A stretch of DNA of 64,000 nucleotides from an uncultured Flavobacteriaceae bacterium (GCA_947501625.1 CANMWN010000001.1:983899-1047898), one strand, 5' to 3'. Shown: positions 8,939 through 18,973, counted from the stretch's first letter. A program made the numbers and translations. Notes: generated by a model not told the origin, from the sequence alone.

Positions 8939-9587
8939 ACTCAAAACCTTTTTCTGAAAAATGTGCTAATACTTTTGGTAAAGCATATTTTAAATTACTT
9001 TCTGCTTTTTTACTATCGTGAAAAACAACAATGCTTCCGTTATTAGTATTTTTAGTTACATTATCTAAACACTTTTCAACAGTTATTTTCTGGTCAAAAT
9101 CGGCGCTTAAAACATCCCACATAATTATTTTATAACCTTTTTTATTTAAATTTTTTGCTTGCGAAGGTTTTATTTTTCCATATGGAGGACGGAAAAGAAG
9201 TTTTGAATTTCGAATTCTTTGTTCTGAGTTTTTGAGAAGTTGAAGTGTTTTTTCAGCACGCTCAACATTTTTAAAATAAGTAGCATTGCGACTTTTCCAA
9301 CCGTTTAAATGATTGTGAGTATGATTTCCGATAGAATGACCTTCATCAAGAATTTTTTGACAGATGCTTGGATGGTTAACTACATTTTTCCCAATGCAAA
9401 AGAATGTTGCTTTGGCATTATATTTTTTTAATTCTTTTAGTGTCCATTCTGTTATTTCAGGTGTAGGACCATCATCAAAAGTTAGAAAGATTCTTTTTTT
9501 TTGGTCTTTAGAAGATGAAAAACTCCAAACATAATTCTTGAAAATACGTTGAATTATGTTTGGAGTTTTAATTGGAAAAAAAGCCAT
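8913..9587 (-). CDS. Polysaccharide deacetylase (carbohydrate esterase family 4)
   Basis: A 224-residue NodB-homology-domain protein. Motif 1 is TFDDGP (catalytic base and metal Asp), motif 2 is HSIGNHTHNH (metal His pair) and motif 3 is RPPYGK. DVLSADFD and VVFHDS match motifs 4 and 5. It should remove acetyl groups from an N-acetylated glycan such as peptidoglycan or an exopolysaccharide; the substrate is not visible. No convincing signal peptide is present. It starts three bases after the end of the DUF2723 gene, so the two are probably one transcript. Its 3' end runs 26 bases into the thioredoxin-fold gene. Confidence 0.9.
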   Translation of the reverse strand: MAFFPIKTPNIIQRIFKNYVWSFSSSKDQKKRIFLTFDDGPTPEITEWTLKELKKYNAKATFFCIGKNVVNHPSICQKILDEGHSIGNHTHNHLNGWKSRNATYFKNVERAEKTLQLLKNSEQRIRNSKLLFRPPYGKIKPSQAKNLNKKGYKIIMWDVLSADFDQKITVEKCLDNVTKNTNNGSIVVFHDSKKAESNLKYALPKVLAHFSEKGFEFKRIALQD

Positions 9588-9590
9588 GAT

Positions 9591-12500
9591 TTATTCTTCA
9601 ATAAGACTACTAAAAAGTTCTAGTTGTTTAATATATCTATCTTTAATTTCATTAGTATATTCTTCGGTATCATACTGAGCAGTAGTTTTAACCAATTGAT
9701 CATACATCAATAAATTGTTTTCAATTTTGTCAAATACCAATTCAATATCATTGTCTTCAAATTGACTGTAATATTCCAGATTTTGTTCAAATTTTTCAAT
9801 CAATTCTAGACTAACTTTTCTTGCTTTGTCTGTTTTTTTAAGTTCATAATAGGCATCAGGATAACCTAATAACATGCCATAATGTAAGAATCCATCAACT
9901 GGCATTTTTTGAAGAGCCATATCTAATAATTCTTCGGCTTTATCTAGATCACCTTGGTTAATCAATGCTTCAACAGTTCGAGTTATATTATTACGAACTG
10001 ACACAGCATTTTTCCTAGTTTCTGGATCAATATAAATTTTTCCATCATTGATGTTTTTCCAATCAATGTTCTTATAATACTCATAATTTAAATCCGCGTC
10101 AATTCTTCCCATATCAAAAAGACTTGCACCATTTAATGGCTTATATATTGGCACTAATTTGTAAGCAAGACCATCTAATTGTAAGTAGTCTTTCAACCAT
10201 ATATATTCCTCATCAGCACTTGCTCCACCAGTAAAATATATTGGACGCTCCCATTTATTATTTGCAAGCATATCAAGCATTAACAATCTATTTTTTGATA
10301 ATGAACTTGGATCGATTTCAATATCTATATATGGTACAATTAAATCTGCGTCTTTTGGTTTTACAATTCCACTTTTTAAAACGGCTTCTTTATCTACAGG
10401 AATTCGCAGTTTGTTTGAAGGATAGGTTTTTTCTAATTTATCATTGATAGTTTCAACTAAAGTAACTTCATTTTTGCTTTGTATCCATCTCATAAAATAA
10501 TCTATAGGGATAATACTATCTACAAATTTCTCGGTTGGAGGAACATGATAAATTAAATCCATAGTTCCATATTTATACTCATCATGCGTAAGTTGAGATG
10601 GAATAGGAGGAGCATCATAGGTTGCTCTCTTCATTTGGTCAATATACCAATCGGTAGCAAAAAGACTTGAGTTAACCAATTTAATATCGGTTCTGTAATT
10701 TTCTACTTCTTGCATATACCACAGAGGGAAAGTATCATTGTCACCAATAGTAAACATAATTGCATTTTCTTGACAAGAATCTAAATATGCTTTAGCATTT
10801 AAATGTGAAGTGTAACGACCTGAACGATCATGATCATCCCAATTTTCAAAAGCCATTAACAAAGGTACCGCAACTAAACAGGCTGCAGTAACGCCAATGG
10901 ATGCTATTTTTTTAGGGACAATTTGTTTAAATGTTTCAAATAGTGATAATACTCCAAAGCCAATCCAGATTGCAAAAATGTAAAATGAACCTACAACAGC
11001 ATAGTCACGTTCTCTAGGCTCAAAAGGTTTAGGATTGGTATAAAATATAATAGCTAAACCAGTAAATGCAAAAAATACTAAGAGTGTATAAAAATTGTTT
11101 TTATCTTTCTTTAATTGATATATGAGTCCGATGATGCCTAGAATAAATGGTAAGAAATAATATGTATTTCTACCTTTATTATTTGCAATATCGTCAGGCA
11201 AATCTGATTGTGGTCCAAGTCTCATTTCGTCAAGAAATTTAATTCCGCTAAGCCAGTTTCCATCATGAATATCTAACTTTCCTTGAATATCATTTTGGCG
11301 TCCCACAAAATTCCACATAAAATAGCGACCATACATATAGCCAAATTGGAAATCGACCATAAACTTGATATTTTCTAAAAATGTTGGCCTACGTTTACTA
11401 CTTTGAGGAATTCCTGCAATTGCTTTGTAATTTTTAACAACATTTGGTGAAGGGTCTACCATCCTAGGAATAATTCCTTTATGACGATTGCTAAAATTAG
11501 GGTTTGCTTTTTTGTAGTCATTTACAATTACATATTTTCCAGACTTTTTATCTTTTTCATATTTTGGTTTATCATCTACAAAAGGCTCTTTCTTGTCTTG
11601 CTCTCTTTTATAATATAAGGAGTAATATTTGTCATAAAAAACACTTGCATCACCATATTGTTCACGATTATAATAGGCTAATAATTCTCTAGCACTAGAT
11701 GGATTATTCTCGTTTATAGTAGTATTTGCATTAGCTCTTATTGGCAACATTAACCAAGAAGAAAATCCAATCATTACAAATAGTATTGAGAGGATTAAGG
11801 TATTTGCTTGAATGAACTCTTTTTTTCTTGTGTAATTCAAACCAAAATAAAATGCGATGACTAATAAAATTAGGGCAATTATACTTCCTGAATTAAATGG
11901 TAGTCCTATAGAATTGATAAAAAATAATTCTAATGCACTAAAATATTTTAGCGTAAATGGGAATAAAAATTTGAAAACAAAAAGTAGAACAGCGATCGCA
12001 ACAACATTGGCAATAATAAAATTCTTAGCAGTGATTTCTTTATAGTTTTTAAAGAAATAAAGTAGCACTATCGAAGGTATTACAAGCAGTGATAATATAT
12101 GTACACCAAATGATAGACCTACTACAAAACTTATAAGTATTAACCATTTATTTCCTTTTGGTTTATGCATTTCTGCTTCCCAACGTAATCCTAGCCAAAA
12201 TAATAGTGCCATAAGGAATGAAGACATGGCGTAAACTTCACCTTCTACGGCGCTAAACCAAAAACTATCTGAAAAAGTGTATGCTAGAGCACCAACAATA
12301 CCGCTTCCTAAAATTGCATAAGAACTGCTTAATGAAACTTCATCATCTTTCACCATTATTTTTTTAGCCAATGCAGTAATTGTCCAAAATAAAAATAAGA
12401 TGGTGAATGCACTTGCCAATGCCGACATAAAATTAACCATATAGGCAATTTGTGATACGTCAGTTGTGAACATTGCAAAAAATGCTCCTAGCATTTGGAA

Positions 12501-12674
12501 TAATGGAGCTCCTGGAGGATGTCCAATTTCTAATTTTACTGCAGTAGAAATATATTCGCCACAATCCCAGTAACTAACTGTAGGTTCTAGAGTTAAAGTG
12601 TAAGTTATCAGTGCAATTGCAAAAACTAACCAACCAATAATGGTGTTTAGTTTGTGATGATTTAATTTGGACAT
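9591..12674 (-). CDS. DUF2723 (GT117-type) multispanning membrane protein
   Basis: A 1027-residue protein with an N-terminal half of about a dozen hydrophobic segments and a hydrophilic C-terminal half ending in a TPR-like helical region (about 880-1020). The region TYTLTLEPTVSYWDCGEYISTA near residue 24, with its acidic pair, and GHPPGAPLFQMLG are hallmarks of DUF2723 proteins. These are related to protein O-mannosyltransferases (the TMEM260 family), so glycan transfer from a lipid-linked donor to secreted proteins is plausible; in this organism it is an inference. It is the first gene of a probable operon with the polysaccharide deacetylase. Upstream, TAATTTCG is only an imperfect -7 match. 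Confidence 0.88.
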   Translation of the reverse strand: MSKLNHHKLNTIIGWLVFAIALITYTLTLEPTVSYWDCGEYISTAVKLEIGHPPGAPLFQMLGAFFAMFTTDVSQIAYMVNFMSALASAFTILFLFWTITALAKKIMVKDDEVSLSSSYAILGSGIVGALAYTFSDSFWFSAVEGEVYAMSSFLMALLFWLGLRWEAEMHKPKGNKWLILISFVVGLSFGVHILSLLVIPSIVLLYFFKNYKEITAKNFIIANVVAIAVLLFVFKFLFPFTLKYFSALELFFINSIGLPFNSGSIIALILLVIAFYFGLNYTRKKEFIQANTLILSILFVMIGFSSWLMLPIRANANTTINENNPSSARELLAYYNREQYGDASVFYDKYYSLYYKREQDKKEPFVDDKPKYEKDKKSGKYVIVNDYKKANPNFSNRHKGIIPRMVDPSPNVVKNYKAIAGIPQSSKRRPTFLENIKFMVDFQFGYMYGRYFMWNFVGRQNDIQGKLDIHDGNWLSGIKFLDEMRLGPQSDLPDDIANNKGRNTYYFLPFILGIIGLIYQLKKDKNNFYTLLVFFAFTGLAIIFYTNPKPFEPRERDYAVVGSFYIFAIWIGFGVLSLFETFKQIVPKKIASIGVTAACLVAVPLLMAFENWDDHDRSGRYTSHLNAKAYLDSCQENAIMFTIGDNDTFPLWYMQEVENYRTDIKLVNSSLFATDWYIDQMKRATYDAPPIPSQLTHDEYKYGTMDLIYHVPPTEKFVDSIIPIDYFMRWIQSKNEVTLVETINDKLEKTYPSNKLRIPVDKEAVLKSGIVKPKDADLIVPYIDIEIDPSSLSKNRLLMLDMLANNKWERPIYFTGGASADEEYIWLKDYLQLDGLAYKLVPIYKPLNGASLFDMGRIDADLNYEYYKNIDWKNINDGKIYIDPETRKNAVSVRNNITRTVEALINQGDLDKAEELLDMALQKMPVDGFLHYGMLLGYPDAYYELKKTDKARKVSLELIEKFEQNLEYYSQFEDNDIELVFDKIENNLLMYDQLVKTTAQYDTEEYTNEIKDRYIKQLELFSSLIEE

Positions 12675-12795
12675 ACGTATTTTTTTACAGATGCGAAATT
12701 ACTAAAAATTAATTTTGGACTAAAACGTTAAATACATTGATTTGATATTAAAATCTTGTTAAAATTTTAATGGATATGAAAAAATTAAAAAAATC

Positions 12796-12826
12796 TTTGT
12801 CTAATTAAAACTTTGCTTTAAATTTG
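12796..12826 (+). promoter_or_regulatory. Promoter of tRNA-Gln
   Basis: TTTG at 12796-12799, a 19-base spacer and TAAATTTG at 12819-12826 match the Bacteroidetes consensus exactly. The predicted start lies about five bases before the tRNA 5' end. Confidence 0.8.
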
Positions 12827-12836
12827 CACCCGCAAT

Positions 12837-12908
12837 TGTCCCATGGTGTAATTGGTAACACACCGGTTTTTGGTACCGACATTCAAGGTTCGAGTCCTTG
12901 TGGGACAA
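12837..12908 (+). tRNA. tRNA-Gln (TTG anticodon)
   Basis: The cloverleaf closes fully: acceptor TGTCCCA/TGGGACA, D stem GTGT/ACAC, anticodon arm CCGGT/ACCGA (outermost pair is a C-A mismatch) with loop TTTTGGT and anticodon TTG at 12870-12872, and T arm CAAGG/CCTTG with loop TTCGAGT. CCA is not encoded. It stands alone between its own promoter and a strong palindromic terminator. Confidence 0.96.
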
Positions 12909-12909
12909 C

Positions 12910-12945
12910 AAAAAGGCTTCAAATAAATTTATTTGAAGCCTTTTT
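12910..12945. terminator. 36-base perfect palindromic terminator
   Basis: AAAAAGGCTTCAAATAAA is followed directly by its exact reverse complement, so the element ends in T-tracts on both strands. It lies between tRNA-Gln and the 3' end of the convergent universal stress gene and should act in both directions. Confidence 0.88.
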
Positions 12946-12968
12946 ATTTATTCTAAATTTAATCTCAA

Positions 12969-13799
12969 TTAAACTTTAAAAGTAACTACAGGTCTAATAG
13001 CATGGTTGGTTATTCCTCCGCTAACACTGTTGTTAAGAATGTGAGTTAAACCTCTTTTTCTGTGAGTATTTATAGCAATAGCATCTGCGTTCATTTCTTT
13101 ACCAAAATGAATAATGCCTTCTTCAATTGAAGTGTCATTGTAGAGGTTGATAGTGTAATCTTTAATGTCGCTATTTTCTACAAATGATTTGATTTTTTCT
13201 TTAATTTTATATGAACTTTCAAAATGTGTTGGTGTAATTACTCTTAATAAATGGACTTTAGCATCAAATTTATTGGCAAATTCAACAACATTTTTAAATG
13301 AAGGTTTATATTCTTCATCAAAATCCGAAGCAAAAACTAAATCATTTAATTGAAAGTCATCAATTTCGTTTTTCACAACCAATACTGGAACATCAGAGTG
13401 TCTTACAACTTTTTCAGTATTAGATCCAACAAACATTTCTTCAAATCCCGAAATACCTTGAGATCCCATAACTATTAAATTTGCTCCTAATTTTTTACTT
13501 TCTTCAATAATACCATCAAAAGGATTGTGAAATAGTACAGACTTTTCTATTTCAACATTTCTCAGGTAATACCTTTTGGTCAGTCTATCAAATTTCTCTT
13601 GAGCTCTTTTCATGTAGAGAAGCGTAGTTGGAGAATTGCTGTTTTTTCCATAGTTTGATGGATCAATCACATCAGAAGGTAGGTCTAGCATGTGAAGGAA
13701 TAATAATTTTCCGTTAGTGCGTTCGGCGATTTTAGCAGCAACTTTAGCAGCATATTCTGCTTGTTCTGAAAAATCGATAGGGACAAGAATTTTTTTCAT
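12969..13799 (-). CDS. Tandem-domain universal stress protein (UspA family)
   Basis: A 276-residue protein with two UspA domains (about 1-145 and 150-276). The first begins MKKILVPIDFSEQAEYAA and contains the ATP-binding pattern GSQGISGFEEMFVGS (G-x2-G-x9-G-S). The second is more degenerate (NTHRKRGLTHILNNSVSGG). The frame stays open up to an ATG at 14051, but that extension would cross the rimP leader and coding start and lacks family similarity, so I start at 13799. The protein is cytosolic and probably binds nucleotide in stress adaptation; a specific trigger cannot be inferred. It ends against the bidirectional terminator after tRNA-Gln. Confidence 0.9.
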   Translation of the reverse strand: MKKILVPIDFSEQAEYAAKVAAKIAERTNGKLLFLHMLDLPSDVIDPSNYGKNSNSPTTLLYMKRAQEKFDRLTKRYYLRNVEIEKSVLFHNPFDGIIEESKKLGANLIVMGSQGISGFEEMFVGSNTEKVVRHSDVPVLVVKNEIDDFQLNDLVFASDFDEEYKPSFKNVVEFANKFDAKVHLLRVITPTHFESSYKIKEKIKSFVENSDIKDYTINLYNDTSIEEGIIHFGKEMNADAIAINTHRKRGLTHILNNSVSGGITNHAIRPVVTFKV

Positions 13800-13890
13800 G
13801 ATTAAGTTGTTTTTTAGTTGCGGGATGTATTGTAAATGTAAGAAAAAATTATTGAAAATAAAATCATTTTTTAGAATTAAAAATAAATTG

Positions 13891-13898
13891 TATATTTG
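13891..13898 (+). promoter_or_regulatory. -7 promoter element of rimP-nusA-infB
   Basis: TATATTTG matches the TAnnTTTG consensus. The -33 position is only TTT rather than TTG. The predicted start near 13904 puts the terminator-like hairpin inside the mRNA leader. Confidence 0.65.
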
Positions 13899-13927
13899 CA
13901 CTCGAAAACAAACAAATTTGGATAGTG

Positions 13928-13955
13928 GAGGGGACATCAAGTCCCCTCTTTTTAT
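13928..13955 (+). promoter_or_regulatory. Terminator-like attenuator hairpin in the rimP leader
   Basis: GAGGGGAC-ATCAA-GTCCCCTC is a perfect eight-pair GC-rich stem followed at once by a T-tract (TTTTTAT), the form of an intrinsic terminator. It lies after the promoter and nine bases before the rimP ATG, so it can only act on this operon. NusA affects intrinsic termination and is encoded in the operon, so autoregulation by attenuation is an attractive inference. Premature terminators before rimP have been described in other phyla. Confidence 0.75.
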
Positions 13956-13963
13956 ACTAAAAA

Positions 13964-14431
13964 ATGAATCAGGAAAAGGTAAAAGAATTAGTAAAAGAAG
14001 CGCTTGACGAAAATGAAGATTTGTTTTTAATTGAATTGTCTTTTCAGTCAAACAATAAGATTTATGTTGAGGTTGATGGTGATAATGGAGTTAATCTCAA
14101 AGAATGTATTAGAATCAGCCGTCATGTTGAGCATAATTTAGACAGAGAAGAAGAAGATTTTGGTTTAGAAGTTACCTCTCCTGATGTTTCAAACCCTCTA
14201 AAAGTTGTAAGACAATATAAAAAAAACGTTGGAAGAATTTTAAATGTAGTAACATTAGATTCTGAAAAATATGAAGGGAATTTGACGGAGGTAAATGAAG
14301 AGGAAATAAAATTGGAATGGAAGGCTAGAGAGCCAAAACCTATTGGAAAAGGAAAAGTTACTGTATCAAAATCAGTAGTATTGAAATACGATAAAATAAA
14401 AGAAGCAAAAGTGAAGATTATTTTTAATTAG
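13964..14431 (+). CDS. rimP: Ribosome maturation factor RimP
   Basis: A 155-residue protein needed for 30S subunit maturation. The N-terminal alpha/beta domain (about 1-80) has the conserved region VEVDGDNGVNLKECIRISRHVE and LEVTSPDVSNPL. The C-terminal SH3-like domain (about 82-155) starts near YKKNVGRILNVV. Length and order match the family. It is the first gene of rimP-nusA-infB, four bases upstream of nusA, the arrangement conserved across bacteria. Expression probably depends on read-through of the leader hairpin. Confidence 0.95.
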   Translation: MNQEKVKELVKEALDENEDLFLIELSFQSNNKIYVEVDGDNGVNLKECIRISRHVEHNLDREEEDFGLEVTSPDVSNPLKVVRQYKKNVGRILNVVTLDSEKYEGNLTEVNEEEIKLEWKAREPKPIGKGKVTVSKSVVLKYDKIKEAKVKIIFN

Positions 14432-14435
14432 AAAA

Positions 14436-15692
14436 ATGGAAAATTTAGCATTAATAGAATCATTTTCAGAATTTAAATCTGACAAAAGTATTGATAGAGT
14501 TACGCTTATGGCGTTGCTAGAAGAGGTTTTTAGAACAGCTTTAAAGAGAAAGTTTGGGTCGGATGATAATTTTGATATTATTATCAATCCAGATAAAGGA
14601 GATTTAGAGATTTGGAGAAATAGAATTGTTGTTGCAGATGGAATGTCTGAAGATGATAATGAGGAAATTGAATTAAGTGAAGCTCGCAAAATTGAACCAG
14701 ATTTTGAAATAGGAGAAGATGTTTCGGAAGAAGTAAAGTTAATGGATTTAGGTCGTAGAGCAATATTAGCACTACGACAAAATTTGATTTCAAAAATTCA
14801 CGAACATGATAGTACCAATGTATTTAAACAATTTAAGGATTTAGAAGGAGATTTATATAGCGCAGAGGTTCATCATATAAAGCACAATGCAATTATTTTA
14901 TTGGATGATGAAGGTAATGAAATTGTGATGCCAAAAAGTGAGCAAATTCGTTCAGATTATTTCCGTAAAGGAGAATCGGTAAGAGGGATTATCAAGTCTG
15001 TAGAACTTAGAGGTAATAAACCTGTAATTATTTTATCTAGAACCGAGCCTAAATTCCTAGAAAAGTTATTTGAACAAGAAATTCCAGAAGTGTTTGATGG
15101 TTTAATTACTATTGAAGGTGTAGCAAGGATTCCTGGAGAAAAAGCAAAAGTTGCAGTAGATTCGTATGATGATAGAATTGATCCAGTAGGTGCTTGTGTT
15201 GGAATGAAAGGTTCGAGAATTCACGGTATTGTTAGAGAACTTGGAAATGAAAATATTGACGTAATTAATTATACTAAAAACGATCAGTTGTTTATTGCAC
15301 GTGCATTGAGCCCAGCAAAAGTAACTTCTATGGAGATTCATACTGAAGAAGATAGAGAAGATGGTAAAAAAGGAAGAGTTGACGTATATTTAAAACCTGA
15401 AGAAGTTTCTAAAGCTATTGGTAGAAATGGTGTTAATATTAGATTGGCAAGTCAATTGACAGGTTATGATTTAGATGTTCAGCGTGAAGGAGTAGAAGAT
15501 GAAGATGTAGAATTAGCAGAATTTTCTGACGAAATCGAAGAGTGGATCATCAAAGAATTCCAAAATGTTGGTTTAGATACAGCAAAAAGTATTTTAGATA
15601 AAGATGTTGCTGAATTAGTGAAAAGAACTGACTTAGAGGAAGAAACAATTATTGAGGTTCAAAATATTTTACAATCAGAGTTTGAAAATTAA
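14436..15692 (+). CDS. nusA: Transcription termination/antitermination factor NusA
   Basis: A 418-residue NusA. Domains in order: RNA polymerase-binding N-terminal domain (about 1-125), S1 domain (about 130-200, GESVRGIIKSVELRG), KH1 and KH2 (about 205-345, including GACVGMKGSRI and KAIGRNGVNIRLAS). A short C-terminal helix-hairpin-helix-like tail follows (about 365-418, GLDTAKSILDKDVAELVKRT). It lacks the pair of long acidic repeats of Escherichia coli NusA (495 residues). It modulates pausing, intrinsic termination and transcription-translation coupling. It lies between rimP and infB in one operon. Confidence 0.96.
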   Translation: MENLALIESFSEFKSDKSIDRVTLMALLEEVFRTALKRKFGSDDNFDIIINPDKGDLEIWRNRIVVADGMSEDDNEEIELSEARKIEPDFEIGEDVSEEVKLMDLGRRAILALRQNLISKIHEHDSTNVFKQFKDLEGDLYSAEVHHIKHNAIILLDDEGNEIVMPKSEQIRSDYFRKGESVRGIIKSVELRGNKPVIILSRTEPKFLEKLFEQEIPEVFDGLITIEGVARIPGEKAKVAVDSYDDRIDPVGACVGMKGSRIHGIVRELGNENIDVINYTKNDQLFIARALSPAKVTSMEIHTEEDREDGKKGRVDVYLKPEEVSKAIGRNGVNIRLASQLTGYDLDVQREGVEDEDVELAEFSDEIEEWIIKEFQNVGLDTAKSILDKDVAELVKRTDLEEETIIEVQNILQSEFEN

Positions 15693-15741
15693 TTAGTAAT
15701 TTTCATCAAAAAAAGAAAAAATCAAAGAGTAACAAAATAGT

Positions 15742-18465
15742 ATGGCGGAAAACAAAACAATGCGACTTAATAAGGTTCTACGAGAGTTAAACATTTCGTT
15801 AGATAGAGCTGTAGAGCACCTTTCTAGTAAAGGTTATGAGGTGGAAGCGCGTCCAACAACTAAAATTTCTGAACAAGAATATGAGGTGTTGCTTGATGGT
15901 TTTCAAACTGATAGAAGTAAGAAGGCTGAATCAAAAGAAGTAGGAGAGGAGAAACGAAAAGAGAAAGAGGCAATTGCTCAAGCTAGAGCTGAAAAGCTAG
16001 AGAAAGAAAGATTGGCTGAAGAGGCAAAAATGCAAGTTTTAAAAGCCAAAGCTGAAAAACTTGAATTAAAGACTGTTGGTAAGATTGATATTGAGCCCAA
16101 AAAGGTCAAGAAAGTTGTTGAGGAGAAGCCTGCTGAAGTTATAGAGGAAAAATCTGTTGTAAAAGAGAAAGTTGCAGAAGTTGTTAAACCAAAAACTGAA
16201 GAAAAGGTAGAAGTAAAGCCAAAAGAAGTTGCTGAGTCAAAAGTTGAGAAAACAGAAGTGAAAGAGGAGGAAACCACTACTGAATCTGGAACTATTGAAA
16301 CAAAGTATAAAAAGTTAGATGGTCCTAAATTGGCAGGAAAAATTGATTTAAAACAATTCGAAAAGCCAAAGAAGAAAAAACCAGAAGAAACTAAAAAACC
16401 TGGAAATAATAATGCTTCTGCTGATAAGAAGAAGCGTAAAAGAATCAAAAAAGATTTCAAACCAAATTCTGGTCAAGGAAATAATAGATTTGGAAATAAA
16501 TCAGGAGGTTATAAAGGAAATAATGCTGGTGGAAGAAGAAATGTAGTTAAAGAAGAGCCATCTGAAGCAGAAGTACAAAAACAAGTTCGTGAGACTTTAG
16601 AAAAACTTCAAGGGAAGTCTAAAAAAGGAAAAGGAGCTAAATATCGTAGAGATAAAAGAGATCAGCACCGTCAACAAGCAGAGGCTGATTTAGAAGCCCA
16701 AGCAGCAGAAAGTAAAGTGCTTAAAGTTACTGAATTTGTAACTGTAAGTGAAGTTGCAACAATGATGAATATTCCAGTAACTCAAATTATTGGAGCATGT
16801 ATGTCATTAGGAATGATGGTGACAATGAATCAGCGTTTAGATGCAGAAACATTAACTATTGTTGCTGAAGAGTTTGGTTATCAAGTAGAATTTGTAAGTG
16901 CCGAAGTTGAAGATGCAATAGTAGAAGAAGAAGATGCTGCTGAAGATTTAATTTCGAGAGCACCTATTATTACAGTAATGGGTCACGTAGATCATGGTAA
17001 AACATCTTTATTAGATTATATCCGTAAGGCAAATGTAATTGCGGGAGAATCTGGAGGTATTACCCAGCATATTGGAGCTTACGGAGTTGAATTAGAAAAT
17101 GGTCAAAAAATTGCATTTTTAGACACTCCTGGTCACGAAGCTTTTACAGCGATGCGTGCTCGTGGTGCTCAAGTAACAGATTTAGTAATTATTGTTGTTG
17201 CTGCTGATGATGATGTGATGCCACAAACAAAAGAAGCAATTTCACATGCGCAAGCAGCAGGAGTTCCTATAGTATTTGCTATTAATAAGATTGATAGAGA
17301 AGCAGCCAATCCTGATAAAATTAAGGAGCAATTAGCAGCAATGAATCTATTGGTCGAAGATTGGGGAGGAAAAATTCAGTCACATGATATTTCTGCAAAA
17401 ACCGGTCAAGGAGTTGAAGATTTATTAGAAAAAGTATTATTAGAGGCTGAATTATTAGACTTAAAAGCTAATCCTAATAAGAGAGCAATAGGTACAGTAG
17501 TTGAGGCTTATTTAGATAAAGGTCGTGGTTTTGTTTCTACGATTTTAGTTCAAGAAGGAACATTAAAAATTGGAGATTATATACTTGCTGGTAAAAACAG
17601 TGGAAAAATTAAAGCAATGTTTAATGAGCGTGGAAACCCAATGAAAGTTGCAGGTCCATCAACACCAGTTTCAATATTAGGTTTAGATGGAGCTCCGCAA
17701 GCAGGAGATAGATTCCATGTATTTGAAGACGAGCGTGAAGCAAAACAAATTGCAACAAAACGTTCTCAATTACAAAGAGAGCAATCTGTAAGAACTCAAA
17801 AGCATATTACGCTTGATGAGATTGGAAGACGTATTGCACTTGGAGACTTTAAAGAATTAAACATTATCTTAAAAGGTGATGTTGATGGTTCAGTTGAAGC
17901 CTTGACAGATTCATTCCAAAAATTATCTACAAGTGAGATAGAATTAAACATAATTCATAAAGGAGTTGGAGCAATTACGGAGTCTGATGTGTTATTAGCA
18001 TCAGCATCTGAAGCTATTATTGTCGGATTTAATGTTCGACCAGCAGGAAATGCTCGTATGATTGCTGACAGAGAAGAAATTGATATTAGAACTTATTCAA
18101 TTATTTATGATGCAATAAATGATTTACGTGATGCAATGGAAGGAATGCTTTCTCCAGATATGAAAGAGGAAGTTACTGGAAATGTTGAAATTAGAGAGAT
18201 TTATAAAATTTCTAAAGTTGGAAACATTGCCGGATGTATGGTTGTGAGCGGTAAGATTTTCAGAAACTCATTGATTCGTATTATACGTGAAGGTGTAGTA
18301 GTTCATTCAGGTGAATTAATGGCATTGAAGCGTTTCAAGGATGATGTTAAAGAAGTTGCAAAAGGATATGATTGTGGTATTCAGATAAAAGGATTTAATG
18401 ATATTAAAATTGGAGATGTTATTGAAGCTTATCAAGAAGTTGCAGTTAAAAAGAAATTGAAATAA
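15742..18465 (+). CDS. infB: Translation initiation factor IF-2
   Basis: A 907-residue GTPase that places initiator tRNA on the 30S subunit. Residues about 1-60 form an IF2-N-like subdomain, about 60-310 are a highly charged Lys/Glu-rich linker, and about 320-400 hold a second IF2-N domain. The G domain starts near 405 with GHVDHGKT (G1), DTPGHEA (G3) and NKID (G4). Domains II, III and IV follow, including the fMet-tRNA-binding C2 region. The acidic and basic linker produces long open frames on the other strand that I regard as artefacts. It is the last gene of rimP-nusA-infB. Confidence 0.97.
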   Translation: MAENKTMRLNKVLRELNISLDRAVEHLSSKGYEVEARPTTKISEQEYEVLLDGFQTDRSKKAESKEVGEEKRKEKEAIAQARAEKLEKERLAEEAKMQVLKAKAEKLELKTVGKIDIEPKKVKKVVEEKPAEVIEEKSVVKEKVAEVVKPKTEEKVEVKPKEVAESKVEKTEVKEEETTTESGTIETKYKKLDGPKLAGKIDLKQFEKPKKKKPEETKKPGNNNASADKKKRKRIKKDFKPNSGQGNNRFGNKSGGYKGNNAGGRRNVVKEEPSEAEVQKQVRETLEKLQGKSKKGKGAKYRRDKRDQHRQQAEADLEAQAAESKVLKVTEFVTVSEVATMMNIPVTQIIGACMSLGMMVTMNQRLDAETLTIVAEEFGYQVEFVSAEVEDAIVEEEDAAEDLISRAPIITVMGHVDHGKTSLLDYIRKANVIAGESGGITQHIGAYGVELENGQKIAFLDTPGHEAFTAMRARGAQVTDLVIIVVAADDDVMPQTKEAISHAQAAGVPIVFAINKIDREAANPDKIKEQLAAMNLLVEDWGGKIQSHDISAKTGQGVEDLLEKVLLEAELLDLKANPNKRAIGTVVEAYLDKGRGFVSTILVQEGTLKIGDYILAGKNSGKIKAMFNERGNPMKVAGPSTPVSILGLDGAPQAGDRFHVFEDEREAKQIATKRSQLQREQSVRTQKHITLDEIGRRIALGDFKELNIILKGDVDGSVEALTDSFQKLSTSEIELNIIHKGVGAITESDVLLASASEAIIVGFNVRPAGNARMIADREEIDIRTYSIIYDAINDLRDAMEGMLSPDMKEEVTGNVEIREIYKISKVGNIAGCMVVSGKIFRNSLIRIIREGVVVHSGELMALKRFKDDVKEVAKGYDCGIQIKGFNDIKIGDVIEAYQEVAVKKKLK

Positions 18466-18484
18466 TTTTCAATAGTTATAAAAC

Positions 18485-18516
18485 AAAAAAGCCGATGAAA
18501 TTTCATCGGCTTTTTT
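18485..18516. terminator. Bidirectional terminator between infB and the SPOR gene
   Basis: AAAAAAGCCGATGAAA is followed directly by its exact reverse complement, ending in Ts on either strand. It lies between two convergent genes. Confidence 0.9.
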
Positions 18517-18534
18517 ATTTCGTTGCTCTAATTT

Positions 18535-18903
18535 CTATAATCGAATATCAGTTTCTAAAACAATTGCACCAGCAAATTTTTCTTTAATTTTAAGTAATGC
18601 TCTATCGGCTTCCAAACGTGTTTTGTAGTTTCCAACACGTACTTTCCATTCAGGAGATTCGTAACTCAAAACAGCTACAATTCCAAAAGTTGCTTCAAAA
18701 TTTCCTTTAATTCGATACGCTTTAGATTCACTGCCATTATACAACTGAATTTTAAAACCTTTACCTTTTCTATTGTTTTTGTTATACTCAATACGTTTGT
18801 TCAGCACATCATTTATCTCGCGATCTTCTTGAGCCTGAATAGATGCAATTCCTAACATGAAAATACTAAGGAATAAGGCAGTTTTTAGTTTAAAATTCAT
18901 CAT
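18535..18903 (-). CDS. Exported SPOR-domain protein
   Basis: A 122-residue protein with a signal peptide (MMNFKLKTALFLSIFMLGIASIQAQ). The C-terminal SPOR domain (about 48-120) includes FKIQLYNG at its start and WKVRVGNYKTRLEADRALLKIKEKF. SPOR domains bind denuded peptidoglycan glycans, so the protein probably sits in the periplasm at division or remodelling sites. It is much smaller than FtsN-type proteins and has no transmembrane anchor. A TAGATTTG element upstream on the minus strand suggests a single-gene transcript. Confidence 0.85.
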   Translation of the reverse strand: MMNFKLKTALFLSIFMLGIASIQAQEDREINDVLNKRIEYNKNNRKGKGFKIQLYNGSESKAYRIKGNFEATFGIVAVLSYESPEWKVRVGNYKTRLEADRALLKIKEKFAGAIVLETDIRL

Positions 18904-18965
18904 AATTTTATTTTATGTCTATCATTGATTTTTCTAACGATTTATGAAAAAACTCTTATCAAATG

Positions 18966-18973
18966 CAAATCTA
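18966..18973 (-). promoter_or_regulatory. -7 promoter element of the SPOR gene
   Basis: The minus strand reads TAGATTTG, matching TAnnTTTG, 63 bases before the start codon. No clear -33 TTG is present. Confidence 0.5.

Noticed and set aside
13800..14051. Upstream extension of the universal stress protein to an ATG at 14051
   Set aside because: The extension runs antisense through the rimP start, leader hairpin and promoter and has no family similarity; MKKILVPIDFSE at 13799 is the typical start.
15978..16460. Long open frame of 160 codons antisense to infB
   Set aside because: It is the complement of the Lys/Glu-rich linker of IF-2 and is a Ser/Phe-rich low-complexity product, not a gene.
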